Below, one piece after another: positions 33,639 through 41,844 of a DNA stretch of 64,000 nt. Below the pieces are notes generated by a model. That model made no database searches and was not told the DNA's origin. It saw only the letters and a program-made list of their open reading frames with translations. Each line of letters starts with the position of its first letter. Within the stretch, counting starts at the first letter, position 1. The stretch spans positions 62,001 to 126,000 of the forward strand of contig NZ_JAQPPK010000004.1 in assembly GCF_029952445.1 (NCBI RefSeq), in the 5' to 3' direction. Origin of the DNA: Paenarthrobacter nitroguajacolicus (GTDB lineage: Bacteria; Actinomycetota; Actinomycetes; Actinomycetales; Micrococcaceae). The translations under genes were made by a program, and so were the position numbers.

Positions 33639-34642
33639 GCACCACCACAACCACCGCGGCTGCCAAGCCGAAGCTCAAGACCTCGGCGATGATTGCGTCC
33701 TTCGCCGACCCCGGGCAAAAGACTACGTCTGCCCCGTTCGGGCACGCGTTGGTTGCTGCAGCGGAGGCCAATCCTGCGATTGTCGGGTTGACCGCGGACC
33801 TTGGCAAGTACACGGATATGCACATCTTCGCCAAGGCCTTCCCGGACCGCTTCTTCCAGATGGGCATGGCCGAGCAGCTCCTGTTCGGTGCCGCTGCAGG
33901 CATGGCCGAGACAGGTCTGATTCCGTTCGCATCCACCTACTCTGTGTTTGCGGCACGCCGGGCTTACGACTTCCTCTGCCTGGACATCGCCGAGCCGAAC
34001 CTGAACGTCAACATCGTCGGCGGCCTTCCCGGCCTCACCACCGGCTACGGTCCCAGCCACCAGGCCACCGAAGACATGGCGATCTTCCGCGGCATGCCGA
34101 ACCTGACCATCGTGGATCCGTGCGACTCCGTGGACATCGAACAGGCCGTCCCGCAGCTCGCAGCCTCCGACGGGCCCACGTACCTGCGGCTCCTGCGCGG
34201 CAATGTGCCCACAGTCCTGGACGAGTACGACTACAAGTTCGAGCTCGGCAAGGCCAAGGTCCTGCGCGGAGGCAACGACGTCGTGTTTGTCTCCTCCGGC
34301 TTGATGACCATGCGGGCTTTGCAGGCCGCTGATGCCCTTGCTGCCCACAATGTGGATGTGGCCGTGGTGCACACTCCCACCATCAAGCCCTTCGACTCGG
34401 CAACCGTGCTGGCTGAACTGAACACGGATCGACTCGCCGTCACCCTGGAAAACCACACGGTTGTTGGCGGTCTGTTCGAAACTGTTGCATCCGCCGTCGT
34501 AACCGCCGGTCTTGGTAAGCGCGTGGTTCCGATCGCGCTTCCGGACCAATTCCTCGACGCCGGGGCGCTGCCCACACTGCACGAACGCTACGGACTCTCT
34601 GTTGACCGGATCGTTGCGAAGGTGCTGGCCGAACTGGGCTGA
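33635..34642 (+). CDS. Transketolase, C-terminal subunit
   Basis: A 335-residue protein with the pyrimidine-binding and C-terminal domains. TADLGKYTDMHIFAKAFPDR and FFQMGMAEQLLFGAAAGMAE (the conserved glutamate that activates TDP is in the MAEQ motif) are diagnostic, and a C-terminal domain follows. Together with the N-terminal subunit it forms a functional transketolase. It is the last structural gene of the rightward wing. A long inverted repeat follows the stop. Confidence 0.93.
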   Translation: MSTTTTTAAAKPKLKTSAMIASFADPGQKTTSAPFGHALVAAAEANPAIVGLTADLGKYTDMHIFAKAFPDRFFQMGMAEQLLFGAAAGMAETGLIPFASTYSVFAARRAYDFLCLDIAEPNLNVNIVGGLPGLTTGYGPSHQATEDMAIFRGMPNLTIVDPCDSVDIEQAVPQLAASDGPTYLRLLRGNVPTVLDEYDYKFELGKAKVLRGGNDVVFVSSGLMTMRALQAADALAAHNVDVAVVHTPTIKPFDSATVLAELNTDRLAVTLENHTVVGGLFETVASAVVTAGLGKRVVPIALPDQFLDAGALPTLHERYGLSVDRIVAKVLAELG

Positions 34643-34651
34643 CACTCTTGG

Positions 34652-34710
34652 GTTGTTGTACGGCTAATGCCCCTAAAACCGCTTCTAAAGGCCATTAGCT
34701 GTACAACAAC
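34652..34710. repeat. Imperfect long inverted repeat after the transketolase genes
   Basis: The left arm 34652-34669 pairs with the right arm 34693-34710 (18 bp, one mismatch) across a 23-bp loop. It resembles the inverted repeat at 10502-10562 in size and setting, but the sequence is different. It may be a terminator or an intergenic repeat element. Confidence 0.65.
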
Positions 34711-34725
34711 TCGCGTGCCCGTAGT

Positions 34726-34738
34726 ATCGACAGTTAAC
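34726..34738 (-). promoter_or_regulatory. Operator-like half palindrome before the GntR gene
   Basis: On the minus strand it reads GTTAACTGTCGAT, close to GTTGACTGTCGACAGT of the divergent sugar promoter. A partial copy GACTGTCAGCAGTC follows at 34743-34756. It suggests autoregulation. Confidence 0.5.
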
Positions 34739-34780
34739 ACCGGACTGTCAGCAGTCGCCCATAAGAACCGAGGACACACC

Positions 34781-35437
34781 ATGGCCGTCACCGCCTCCCT
34801 GCTGGGACTGGAGAAGAAGAGCCTGCGCGAACAGGCGCTTGCAGCCCTGCGGACCGCGATCACAAGTGGCGAGCTCGAGCCTGGACGGCACCTGGTGGAA
34901 ACCGAGCTTTCCGAACTGCTCCAGATCAGCCGGGGCACGCTCCGCGAAGCCCTGCGCCAACTGGAGCAGGAAGGGCTCATCTCCGCCGGACCACGCGGCC
35001 GGATGTCTGTCCGGCACCTGGACGTCAAGGAAATACGCGATATCTTCGCTGTCCGCGGCGTGCTGGAATCGTTGGCCGCCCGCACCCTGAGTGACATGCC
35101 CGACAAGGAAGCTGTGCTCACCGAGCTGCGTGCCGCCGTCGATGCGATGGACAAGGCCGCCGCATCTTCCTTGGAGGAGCGGATCGAATCCGACCTGGAG
35201 TTCCACCGCACCCTGTGCCGGCTGTCCGGAAACGAGACGCTGCTGCATTCGTGGGAATCGCTGGAGGGCTCCATCCGGATGTCCATCATGTTCGCAGGTC
35301 TGGAACGCGCTACCCGCAACATGAGTGTTGGCCGGCACCACGACATTGTCGCGGCGATCGAGACCGGGAATGCCGCGAAGGCGCGGGAAACGATTATTGA
35401 GCACATGAATGGTGCGGCAGAGAATTTGGTGGGGTAG
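34781..35437 (+). CDS. GntR-family (FadR/FCD) transcriptional regulator
   Basis: The ATG at 34781 gives 218 residues. The winged helix-turn-helix (about residues 12-78) contains LREQALAALRTAITSGELEP and ISRGTLREALRQLEQEGLI, typical of GntR. The C-terminal helical FCD domain has metal-ligand-type residues in ESDLEFHRTLCRLSGN and VGRHHDIVAAIETGN. FCD regulators sense organic acids or sugar phosphates. Its position at the end of the sugar cluster and the shared palindromes suggest it represses both wings and itself. Confidence 0.92.
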   Translation: MAVTASLLGLEKKSLREQALAALRTAITSGELEPGRHLVETELSELLQISRGTLREALRQLEQEGLISAGPRGRMSVRHLDVKEIRDIFAVRGVLESLAARTLSDMPDKEAVLTELRAAVDAMDKAAASSLEERIESDLEFHRTLCRLSGNETLLHSWESLEGSIRMSIMFAGLERATRNMSVGRHHDIVAAIETGNAAKARETIIEHMNGAAENLVG

Positions 35438-35550
35438 TTCCGGTAGTTTGATCCCGCGATCTTGTCGGGGCCTGGCTGGACCCGGGGACACAGCGCTTCG
35501 GATGGGCTGGAGAACGTCAACGCTGGCGTTGCCTTGGTAAGAAGGTGAAT

Positions 35551-35632
35551 AGTCCAAAGTTCTTTGGACTATTGGATGGATAGCGGCGGACAGGACCGAT
35601 ATTTCAATTTGTCCAAAGTCCTTTGGACAAAT
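35551..35632. promoter_or_regulatory. Two near-identical palindromes before the DUF1016 nuclease gene
   Basis: Copy 1 (35551-35570) has perfect 9-bp arms AGTCCAAAG/CTTTGGACT. Copy 2 (35607-35632) has perfect 12-bp arms ATTTGTCCAAAG/CTTTGGACAAAT around TC. Both share the 18-bp core GTCCAAAGTYCTTTGGAC, with centres 59 bp apart. They lie 55-136 bp before the GTG of the nuclease gene in an AT-rich stretch, consistent with operator or cleavage/recombination sites. Confidence 0.7.
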
Positions 35633-35686
35633 AGTGAGGCCATCGTCCCGGCGGATTCTGTCGGACCCAGCGGCTAGGGTAGGGGC

Positions 35687-36736
35687 GTGCCTGAGATTGA
35701 ACCTGAACTGCCCAATGGCTATGCCAGTATGCTTGGTTCCCTTAAGGAGCTCGTCAGATCGGCCCAGGTTCGCGCGCAGAGGGCCGCAAGCAACGCCATG
35801 GTTCAAATGTACTGGGAGATCGGATCCACGATCCTGGAACGACAAGCAGCCCAGCCATGGGGTGCGAAGATTCTGCAGCGGCTGGCGGCAGACCTTAAAG
35901 CCGCTTTTCCGCACATGCGTGGCTTCTCTCGTTCCAATCTCTTCTACATGAGGGCGTTCGCAGCGGCCTGGGACCTGTCCGACACCGCCGACCGTGGGCG
36001 GGTTGGCGAGTTGCCTTGGGGCCACATCATTGAACTGCTCAAAATTAAGGACCCGCACATCCGCAACTGGTATGCGGAACAAGCGCGTGAGCTCAACTGG
36101 AGGCTTGAAGTCCTCGAGCACCAGATCACGACTGGGCTGCACCGCAGAGCCCGTGCAGCGCCGAACAACCTTAAAGAGCGTCTCTCCGAAGATGGGGCGG
36201 CCTTGGCGCGCAGTGTTGCCAAGGATCCCTTGGTCTTCGACTTCCTGGGGCTAACCAAGGAAGTCGAGGAGCTGGCCATGGAGGAGGCGATGACCCAGCG
36301 GATGTCTCAGACACTCGCCGAGTTCGGCAGGGGTTTTGCCTTTTACGGCCGGCAGTTTCATCTCGATGCCCAAGGCGAGGACTTTTACATAGACCTTCTC
36401 TTAGTTCATGTGCCGACGAACCGCTTTGTGGTCGTGGAGTTGAAGTCCGGCAAGTTCAGGCCTGAACATCTTGGGCAACTGAATTTCTACGTGGCTGCAG
36501 TCAACGACCTGGTGAAATTCCCGGGTATGGCTCCTGCAGTCGGAATTTTGGTTTGCGGTTCCAAGCACGAACCAACAGTGAGGTACGCGCTGGAAGGGTC
36601 ATCCCAGCCAGTCGCAGTAAGTTCATACACTTACGATTCCCTTCCTCCGGAGGAGAGGGCAGCTCTGCCATCTCCGGAAGCAATTACTGCTGCGCTTGAG
36701 CAGGGAACTGTGACTGACTCTGAGGGCGAGGACTGA
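35687..36736 (+). CDS. DUF1016/YhcG-family PDDEXK nuclease
   Basis: A 349-residue protein from a GTG at 35687. The DUF1016 N-terminal part (about 15-160), with MVQMYWEIGSTILERQ and FPHMRGFSRSNLFYMRAFA, is helical and DNA-binding-like. The C-terminal nuclease domain has Asp236 in FYIDLLLVHVP and Glu251/Lys253 in VVVELKSGKF, matching the PD-(D/E)xK pattern. Members are common in defence islands near restriction-modification genes; precise roles are mostly unknown. Here it precedes an OLD-family ATPase-nuclease, separated by 154 bp, and two palindromes lie upstream. Confidence 0.85.
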   Translation: MPEIEPELPNGYASMLGSLKELVRSAQVRAQRAASNAMVQMYWEIGSTILERQAAQPWGAKILQRLAADLKAAFPHMRGFSRSNLFYMRAFAAAWDLSDTADRGRVGELPWGHIIELLKIKDPHIRNWYAEQARELNWRLEVLEHQITTGLHRRARAAPNNLKERLSEDGAALARSVAKDPLVFDFLGLTKEVEELAMEEAMTQRMSQTLAEFGRGFAFYGRQFHLDAQGEDFYIDLLLVHVPTNRFVVVELKSGKFRPEHLGQLNFYVAAVNDLVKFPGMAPAVGILVCGSKHEPTVRYALEGSSQPVAVSSYTYDSLPPEERAALPSPEAITAALEQGTVTDSEGED

Positions 36737-36890
36737 GGGGTATGGGACCGAACGCTTGGTGCACGGCAACACCCTTCTTACACCACGTTCGTTTGAAGGA
36801 CTCCTACGCGGTCGTCCGGATGTTGTCTGCCGCATGCTCTAAGCTCGCATCAAAGCGTTGACTCGAAAATACGCGGTGCTTGGGGAGATC

Positions 36891-39293
36891 ATGAAGTTTA
36901 GGAGACTGGATGTCCGGTTCTTTCGCTCGTTCAACTACGACTACGAGCTGAAGTCTCGGATCAAGAATCAGCCAGCACCTTGGGAGGACGTTGATCCGGC
37001 GTGGTATCCCTTTGTCCGCATACCTTTGGATCCGGAAATCACGGCGATTGTTGGAGCCAACGAGTCTGGCAAGAGTCAGTTACTGACTGCAATCAAAGCT
37101 GCTCTAACAGGTAACCCAATCGATCGCTCAGACTTTTGTCGTTACAGCGAGTTGTATTCAGTGAAGACCAATGAGCTTAGGTTGCCTGAGTTTGGTTGCA
37201 CCTTTGAACTCGATCCGGCGGAAAATCGAGCCGGGATCAACGCCCTCGAGGGAGCGACAGAGTTCAGCTTCTACCGTCCGGGAGCAGGGGATCCCTTCCT
37301 ACTCGTCAATGGTGAGAAGACCCCACTAGGTGCAGACGAACTTGAGCGCTTGGAAGCGGCCCTCCCGTCGTATCACGAGCTGAGAACTGACCTGGCCATT
37401 CCGAACAGTGTCTCCATTGCCGAGCTCGCCGGACAGCCTCACCGTCAGCTACACCTCAGGAAAACCCGTACCGACATACTAGAACAGCTAGGAAGCCTCG
37501 TTCCCCTGACCGCGGAGGCAGCCGGAGCAGCGGTTCTGCCGGCGCTTACTGAAGGTACCGATCCCGCCAGTGTTGAAGCCGAAGTGAAACGCAAGGCGGA
37601 ATTCGAGTTGGCACGCCAGCTACTCATCGACGCCGCCGGTATAGATCGACGAGCCTTCACGGAGTTGCAAGAGGCGATTAGGTCCGGGCGCGAGGGCCAG
37701 GTTGAGGCAATCATTGGGGCAATGAACTCGGCTATCAAGGAGAACCTAAACGTCCAGCGCTGGTGGTCACAGGACCGCGACTTCGAGCTCCTGGTTGAGG
37801 CGCGGGAACACGAGCTGGCGTTCACGATTTTGGATCGGACCGGATCGAAGTATTCATTCGGGGAAAGAAGCCAAGGACTTCGTTTCTTCTTGAGCTATTT
37901 TGTACAGCTAACGGCCCACCGACTGACGAACGGCAAACCCGACATACTCCTGTTGGACGAGCCGGATGCTTTCCTATCAAGCGTCGGCCAGCAAGACCTG
38001 CTGCGGGTGCTGCACGATTATGCTCTGCCCGAGGACGATGGACAGCAAAGTCAAGTTGTCTACGTGACGCATTCACCGTTCTTGATCGACAAGAATGCGC
38101 CCCACAGGATCAGAGTGTTGGACAAAGGCTCCGAAGACGAGGGAACCCGTGTGGTCCGCGACGCCGCCAACAACCGATACGAGCCTTTGCGTTCTTCAAT
38201 CGGCACCAATCTTGCAGAAACCACCTTCATCGGCGGCAAGAATCTCTTCGTTGAAGGACCTGGGGATCAAATCCTGTTGGCCGGCATTTCAGCTGACATT
38301 GCGAAGAGAGAACAGAGTACATCCGGAGTTCTGGATCTGAATGAGGTCACGGTCGTAGCCTGTGGGGGCGCAGACAGTATTCCGTACATGGCCTATTTGG
38401 CGAGGGGGAGGGATGTGATCAAACCCCCTTGTGTTGCGCTGCTGGACGGTGACAAATCAGGTCTGATAGCCGAGAACGTACTTCGACGGGGGGAAGCGCG
38501 ACGTAAGCGCGTGCTTCGTGATGAATACATAATTCGCCTTGATACGTGGGCTGCGCAGTCGGGCTTGAAGGTCGACGACGGGGTTGGTGTTCTGGAGATC
38601 GAAGACCTTCTTCCGATTGATATCGCACACCGGGCTGCGCTGAATTACCTGGCTCGTTTCGAGGATCTTCAAGACCAGGACACGGAGTCCTTCACGGCTG
38701 AAGAAATACGCAAGAATCTCTTGGAGACCGGCGGCCGCCTCTGGGACGCCGTAGAAAAGGCGTACACAAGTGCCTTCCCAGAAGAACACATAGAGAAGGC
38801 TGGGCTAGCGCGAGAAGTGATCTTGCTTCTGGCGGTTTCCCCAAATGTTCAAGGCGCCAAGGAACTCCGAGGCCGATTTGCGGCTCTCCTAGGCTTCCTT
38901 GCTGAGCGCTTAGATGATGCGTCGGCGGAAGAAGACAGAAACCGCAGCGATGATCGTATGAAGCGTGCAGTGAACAACTTCCTACGCAACCATCCGCAAG
39001 GCATGAGGAAACACGAAGCCAAGAAGTTGATGAGAGAACTCGAATCCGCTCTCGACGCCTCACCAGTCGGGGATGCGATCCGCCCGCAGCTATCAAGTAT
39101 CGCCCGCGACTTCGAACTCGGGGACCTCAGCACTAACAACGTCCCTCGCTTTGATAGCTTCCGGGAAGCGATTAAAGCGCTAAGTTCCAGCGAGCGAATT
39201 TTGTATCAAGACGACGCAACCACGGACCCGGCATCCTCGGTCATACAGGCGACTCCTGTTGAGGCTCCGGCGCCCAGCCGCAAGAAAAAGTAG
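36891..39293 (+). CDS. OLD-family endonuclease: AAA ATPase fused to TOPRIM domain
   Basis: The ATG at 36891, preceded by GGGGAG, gives 800 residues; a TTG at 36858 would add 11. The ATPase has Walker A GANESGKS (about 55-62), a long insert, Walker B LLLDEPDAF (Asp356/Glu357) and a VTHSPF H-loop. The TOPRIM part has Glu455 in LFVEGPGDQ, then VACGGADS and Asp519/Asp521 in LLDGDKSG. This is the layout of OLD nucleases such as those in Gabija and retron defence. No UvrD-like helicase partner follows. Base composition is lower in GC than flanking genes, which suggests transfer. The C-terminus ends in a Lys-rich tail. Confidence 0.88.
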   Translation: MKFRRLDVRFFRSFNYDYELKSRIKNQPAPWEDVDPAWYPFVRIPLDPEITAIVGANESGKSQLLTAIKAALTGNPIDRSDFCRYSELYSVKTNELRLPEFGCTFELDPAENRAGINALEGATEFSFYRPGAGDPFLLVNGEKTPLGADELERLEAALPSYHELRTDLAIPNSVSIAELAGQPHRQLHLRKTRTDILEQLGSLVPLTAEAAGAAVLPALTEGTDPASVEAEVKRKAEFELARQLLIDAAGIDRRAFTELQEAIRSGREGQVEAIIGAMNSAIKENLNVQRWWSQDRDFELLVEAREHELAFTILDRTGSKYSFGERSQGLRFFLSYFVQLTAHRLTNGKPDILLLDEPDAFLSSVGQQDLLRVLHDYALPEDDGQQSQVVYVTHSPFLIDKNAPHRIRVLDKGSEDEGTRVVRDAANNRYEPLRSSIGTNLAETTFIGGKNLFVEGPGDQILLAGISADIAKREQSTSGVLDLNEVTVVACGGADSIPYMAYLARGRDVIKPPCVALLDGDKSGLIAENVLRRGEARRKRVLRDEYIIRLDTWAAQSGLKVDDGVGVLEIEDLLPIDIAHRAALNYLARFEDLQDQDTESFTAEEIRKNLLETGGRLWDAVEKAYTSAFPEEHIEKAGLAREVILLLAVSPNVQGAKELRGRFAALLGFLAERLDDASAEEDRNRSDDRMKRAVNNFLRNHPQGMRKHEAKKLMRELESALDASPVGDAIRPQLSSIARDFELGDLSTNNVPRFDSFREAIKALSSSERILYQDDATTDPASSVIQATPVEAPAPSRKKK

Positions 39294-39340
39294 ATGAAGG
39301 AAGGACCAGCGCTTCTTGCCCGGGTCGCTTTCGTCCACAA

Positions 39341-39691
39341 TTAGTTCGGTCAAGGGGCTATGTGGTGATCGAACTCAAGACGGGTAAATTCCAGCCCGAG
39401 CACGCAGGAAAGCTCAACTTTTATGTGGCCCTTGTTGATGACGTACTGCGTCGGGAGCATCACAACGAAACCATCGGCATCTTGATCTGCGGTACCAAGA
39501 ACGACAGGAGCGTTCGGTACAGTCTTGGCCGCTCGGCCTCACCGATGGCGGTGGCTGGCTACACCTATGACAGACTCCCTATGGCCGAGAAGCGGGTGCT
39601 TCCCAACGAAGGGCATCTGGTGGCCGCTCTCGAGTGGGCAGAGCGTGCCGACAGCGATAAGTTCCAGGCCTCCGGCCCGGTCCAGGCTTAG
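39341..39691 (+). pseudogene. C-terminal fragment of a second DUF1016/YhcG nuclease
   Basis: From about 39341 the frame reads the end of a PDDEXK nuclease: YVVIELKTGKFQPEHAGKLN then FYVALVDD, matching the intact DUF1016 protein closely (VVVELKSGKFRPEHLGQLNF). The first GTG in frame is 39362. The DUF1016 N-terminal domain and the upstream catalytic Asp are missing. Just upstream another frame reads AFVHN and stops, as if part of the same nuclease domain. It follows the OLD gene by about 50 bp. Confidence 0.75.
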
Positions 39692-39702
39692 AGTTGTGAA
39701 CC

Positions 39703-40440
39703 ATGGCACTGCGACTGGTTCAAGTGAATATCAAGGCCCGGGACGACTCGGCTCTCGGGCAGTTCTGGGCGGATGCGCTTGGCTGGGGTGTTTCCAGCGA
39801 AGGACCCGGAGTCACCAACGTGGAGCCGCTCAATTTCAAATGGCCTGATCCCGCAGCTGTCTGCGTGGATGTTGTCACGGTTCCGGACCCCGAGACGGTG
39901 AAGTACCGGGTCCACCTGGACCTCGCCACGACTTCTGCCCAGCATCAGCAGGAGCTTGTTGGACGGCTGACGGAACTCGGTGCCACCCCTGCCGACATTG
40001 GCCAAGGAGACGTGCCATGGGTGGTGATGGCTGATCCAGAGGGCAACCTGTTCTGCGTGTTGGAACCCCGTCCGATCTATCAGGACACCGGGCCCATTGC
40101 CACGGTCGTGGTCAACTGTGAGAATCCCCGTGTCATGGCCGATTTCTGGTGTGAGGCAACCGACTGGACCCTCCACGAAGTGAATGATGAGCATGCCAGG
40201 CTGCGGTCGTCGTCGGGAGTCGGACCCTATCTGGAGCTTCTTCGCACCTCCGATCCGGACGCCTTGCAAAGCCGCATCCATCTTGACCTGATGCCATACC
40301 CCGGCGACGATCAAGCGGCTGAGGTCGCCAGGCTCCACGCCCTCGGGGCGCATGATGCCGACGTCGGCCAAGGTGATGTGCCGTGGAAGTGTCTCACGGA
40401 CCCGGAGGGAAACGACTTCTGCGTACTGAGGGCGGGCTAG
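39703..40440 (+). CDS. VOC-superfamily (glyoxalase-like) protein, two domains
   Basis: A 245-residue protein made of two similar halves: each ends with GQGDVPW followed by an (A/T)DPEGN(L/D)FCVL segment (at about residues 106-126 and 222-242). The repeat suggests an internal duplication of a glyoxalase-like domain. Histidines and glutamates at the expected metal positions are partly kept (VHLDLAT, IHLDLMP). Its substrate is unknown. It starts 11 bp after the truncated DUF1016 gene and may lie outside the defence island. Confidence 0.85.
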   Translation: MALRLVQVNIKARDDSALGQFWADALGWGVSSEGPGVTNVEPLNFKWPDPAAVCVDVVTVPDPETVKYRVHLDLATTSAQHQQELVGRLTELGATPADIGQGDVPWVVMADPEGNLFCVLEPRPIYQDTGPIATVVVNCENPRVMADFWCEATDWTLHEVNDEHARLRSSSGVGPYLELLRTSDPDALQSRIHLDLMPYPGDDQAAEVARLHALGAHDADVGQGDVPWKCLTDPEGNDFCVLRAG

Positions 40441-40465
40441 GGACGGACCTGCAGCGGCGTTCCCG

Positions 40466-40759
40466 TTAGCGGGCAACTGTTCGGTAACCGCAATTTCCAC
40501 TTGAGGACTCTGCCGTGTTCGATGTCCGCGCAGCCACCCGATAACGGTTGCAGTACGAGTCGTAGCAGAGGTACGACCCTCCCCGCATGACTCTCCCTGC
40601 CCCGATCATGGGGCCGGCCGGGTTGTGTGTGATCACTACTTCGTGGACGGGCAGCTCGCCATCGCTGGGATATCCCTCGCTGAAAGCGTCTCCCATCCTG
40701 AACCTGCCACCTGTAAGAAAGACATCTTCGTGATGCGGCTTTTGCGCTCCTGGGGTGGG
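40466..40759 (-). pseudogene. Formylglycine-generating enzyme remnant
   Basis: On the minus strand the frame reads FLTGGRFRMGDAFSEGYPSD then directly NPAGPMIGAGRVMRGGSYLC and DSYCNRYRVAARTSNT, ending NCGYRTVAR. These are the N-terminal and C-terminal signatures of the sulfatase-modifying FGE family, including the two active-site cysteines (YLCYDSYC). The 150 or more residues between them are missing, and there is an in-frame stop just upstream at 40760-40762. It is a deleted relic. Confidence 0.85.
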
Positions 40760-40830
40760 TCACAGGTTGAGTGCCATAGCCACTGGAACCTGGGCCTCCC
40801 GGGCCGGCGCGCAACAGCTTCTCCCGTGGC

Positions 40831-41844
40831 TCACGCCGTGAACGCAAGGTCGTTCGGATGTAGCGCGTGGAGCAACGGCTTCCCGCGGGCCACCCTCAGT
40901 GCTTCATCGATGGTACTCGCCGCCATCCGTCCAAGTTCTGTTCCCAGCGAGCCAGCCATATGCGGCGTGAGGAGCACGTTGGGATGGGTGTAGAACTTGG
41001 AGTCCGGTGGAAGGACCCAGGGCGTGGTCACGTCCAGGACGGCGTAGAGATCGCCGCGCTGGATGCGGTCCAGCAGCGCGTCCTGGTCCACGAGTTCGCC
41101 ACGTGAGGTGTTGATGAAGGTAGCGCCTGGCCGCAGTTCCGCCACCAGCCCGGCATCAATGAGGTTCTCCGTGGACGGTAACGACGGCGCGTGGAGGCTT
41201 ACGACGTCGGAACTCGCCACGAGCTCGTCCAAGCTGACAAGCTCGACGCCGAGCGCGGCCGCCGCGGCGTTGTCCAGATAGGGGTCGGAGACAACGACGT
41301 CGAGGTCGTAGGGAGCGAGCAGGCGGATGACGTGGCGACCGATCTTCGACGCGCCGATGATGCCCACGCGCTTGCCGTAGTTGCCCATGTCCGGGAACAC
41401 CTGATCCGGTTCAACGGTGGTTCTATCCGTATGCAGCTTCCGTGCCACCTGCAGGACACGCTTGTTGGCCAACAGGATCATGGCCACTGTGTACTCAGCC
41501 ACGGGGATGGCGTTGACCTCGGCTGCTGTGCTGACCTGGATCCCGCGTTCCCAGCAGGCGTCGGTCACGTGATGCTTTACCGTACCGCCGGCGTGCAGGA
41601 TGTATCTAAGCCGGGGGGCCTTTTGGAGGACGTCTGCATCTATGGCTGCGCAGTTCCAACCTGTGATGAGGATGTCGGTTCGGGCCAGGATGGCCTGTGA
41701 TTCCGGGGATGCGAACTCCTCCATCGGTTCGGTATTGAGGAGGAGCAGTTCGGGAACCAGTTGGGCGAGCCGGTGCGGGGGGAAGATCCGGGGTGCCACG
41801 CCGGGTCCCATGGCCAACGCGACGTTCAAGGGGGTGTGGTTCAT
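40831..41844 (-). CDS. D-isomer 2-hydroxyacid dehydrogenase family protein
   Basis: The ATG at 41844 overlaps the stop of the permease gene (ATGA), giving 337 residues. The Rossmann loop is VGIIGASKIGRHVI (GxSxxG form). NTSRGELVDQDALLD carries the catalytic Arg and LLTPHMAGS the catalytic His. It is paralogous to the gene at 58245-59273 in module B. Such enzymes reduce 2-keto acids or oxidise sugar acids with NAD(P). As the last gene of an ABC transport operon, it probably acts on the imported sugar acid. Confidence 0.88.
   Translation of the reverse strand: MNHTPLNVALAMGPGVAPRIFPPHRLAQLVPELLLLNTEPMEEFASPESQAILARTDILITGWNCAAIDADVLQKAPRLRYILHAGGTVKHHVTDACWERGIQVSTAAEVNAIPVAEYTVAMILLANKRVLQVARKLHTDRTTVEPDQVFPDMGNYGKRVGIIGASKIGRHVIRLLAPYDLDVVVSDPYLDNAAAAALGVELVSLDELVASSDVVSLHAPSLPSTENLIDAGLVAELRPGATFINTSRGELVDQDALLDRIQRGDLYAVLDVTTPWVLPPDSKFYTHPNVLLTPHMAGSLGTELGRMAASTIDEALRVARGKPLLHALHPNDLAFTA

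Noticed and set aside
36891..39293. Gabija system (GajA plus GajB)
   Set aside because: The OLD protein is GajA-like in domains, but no UvrD-type helicase gene follows within the window.
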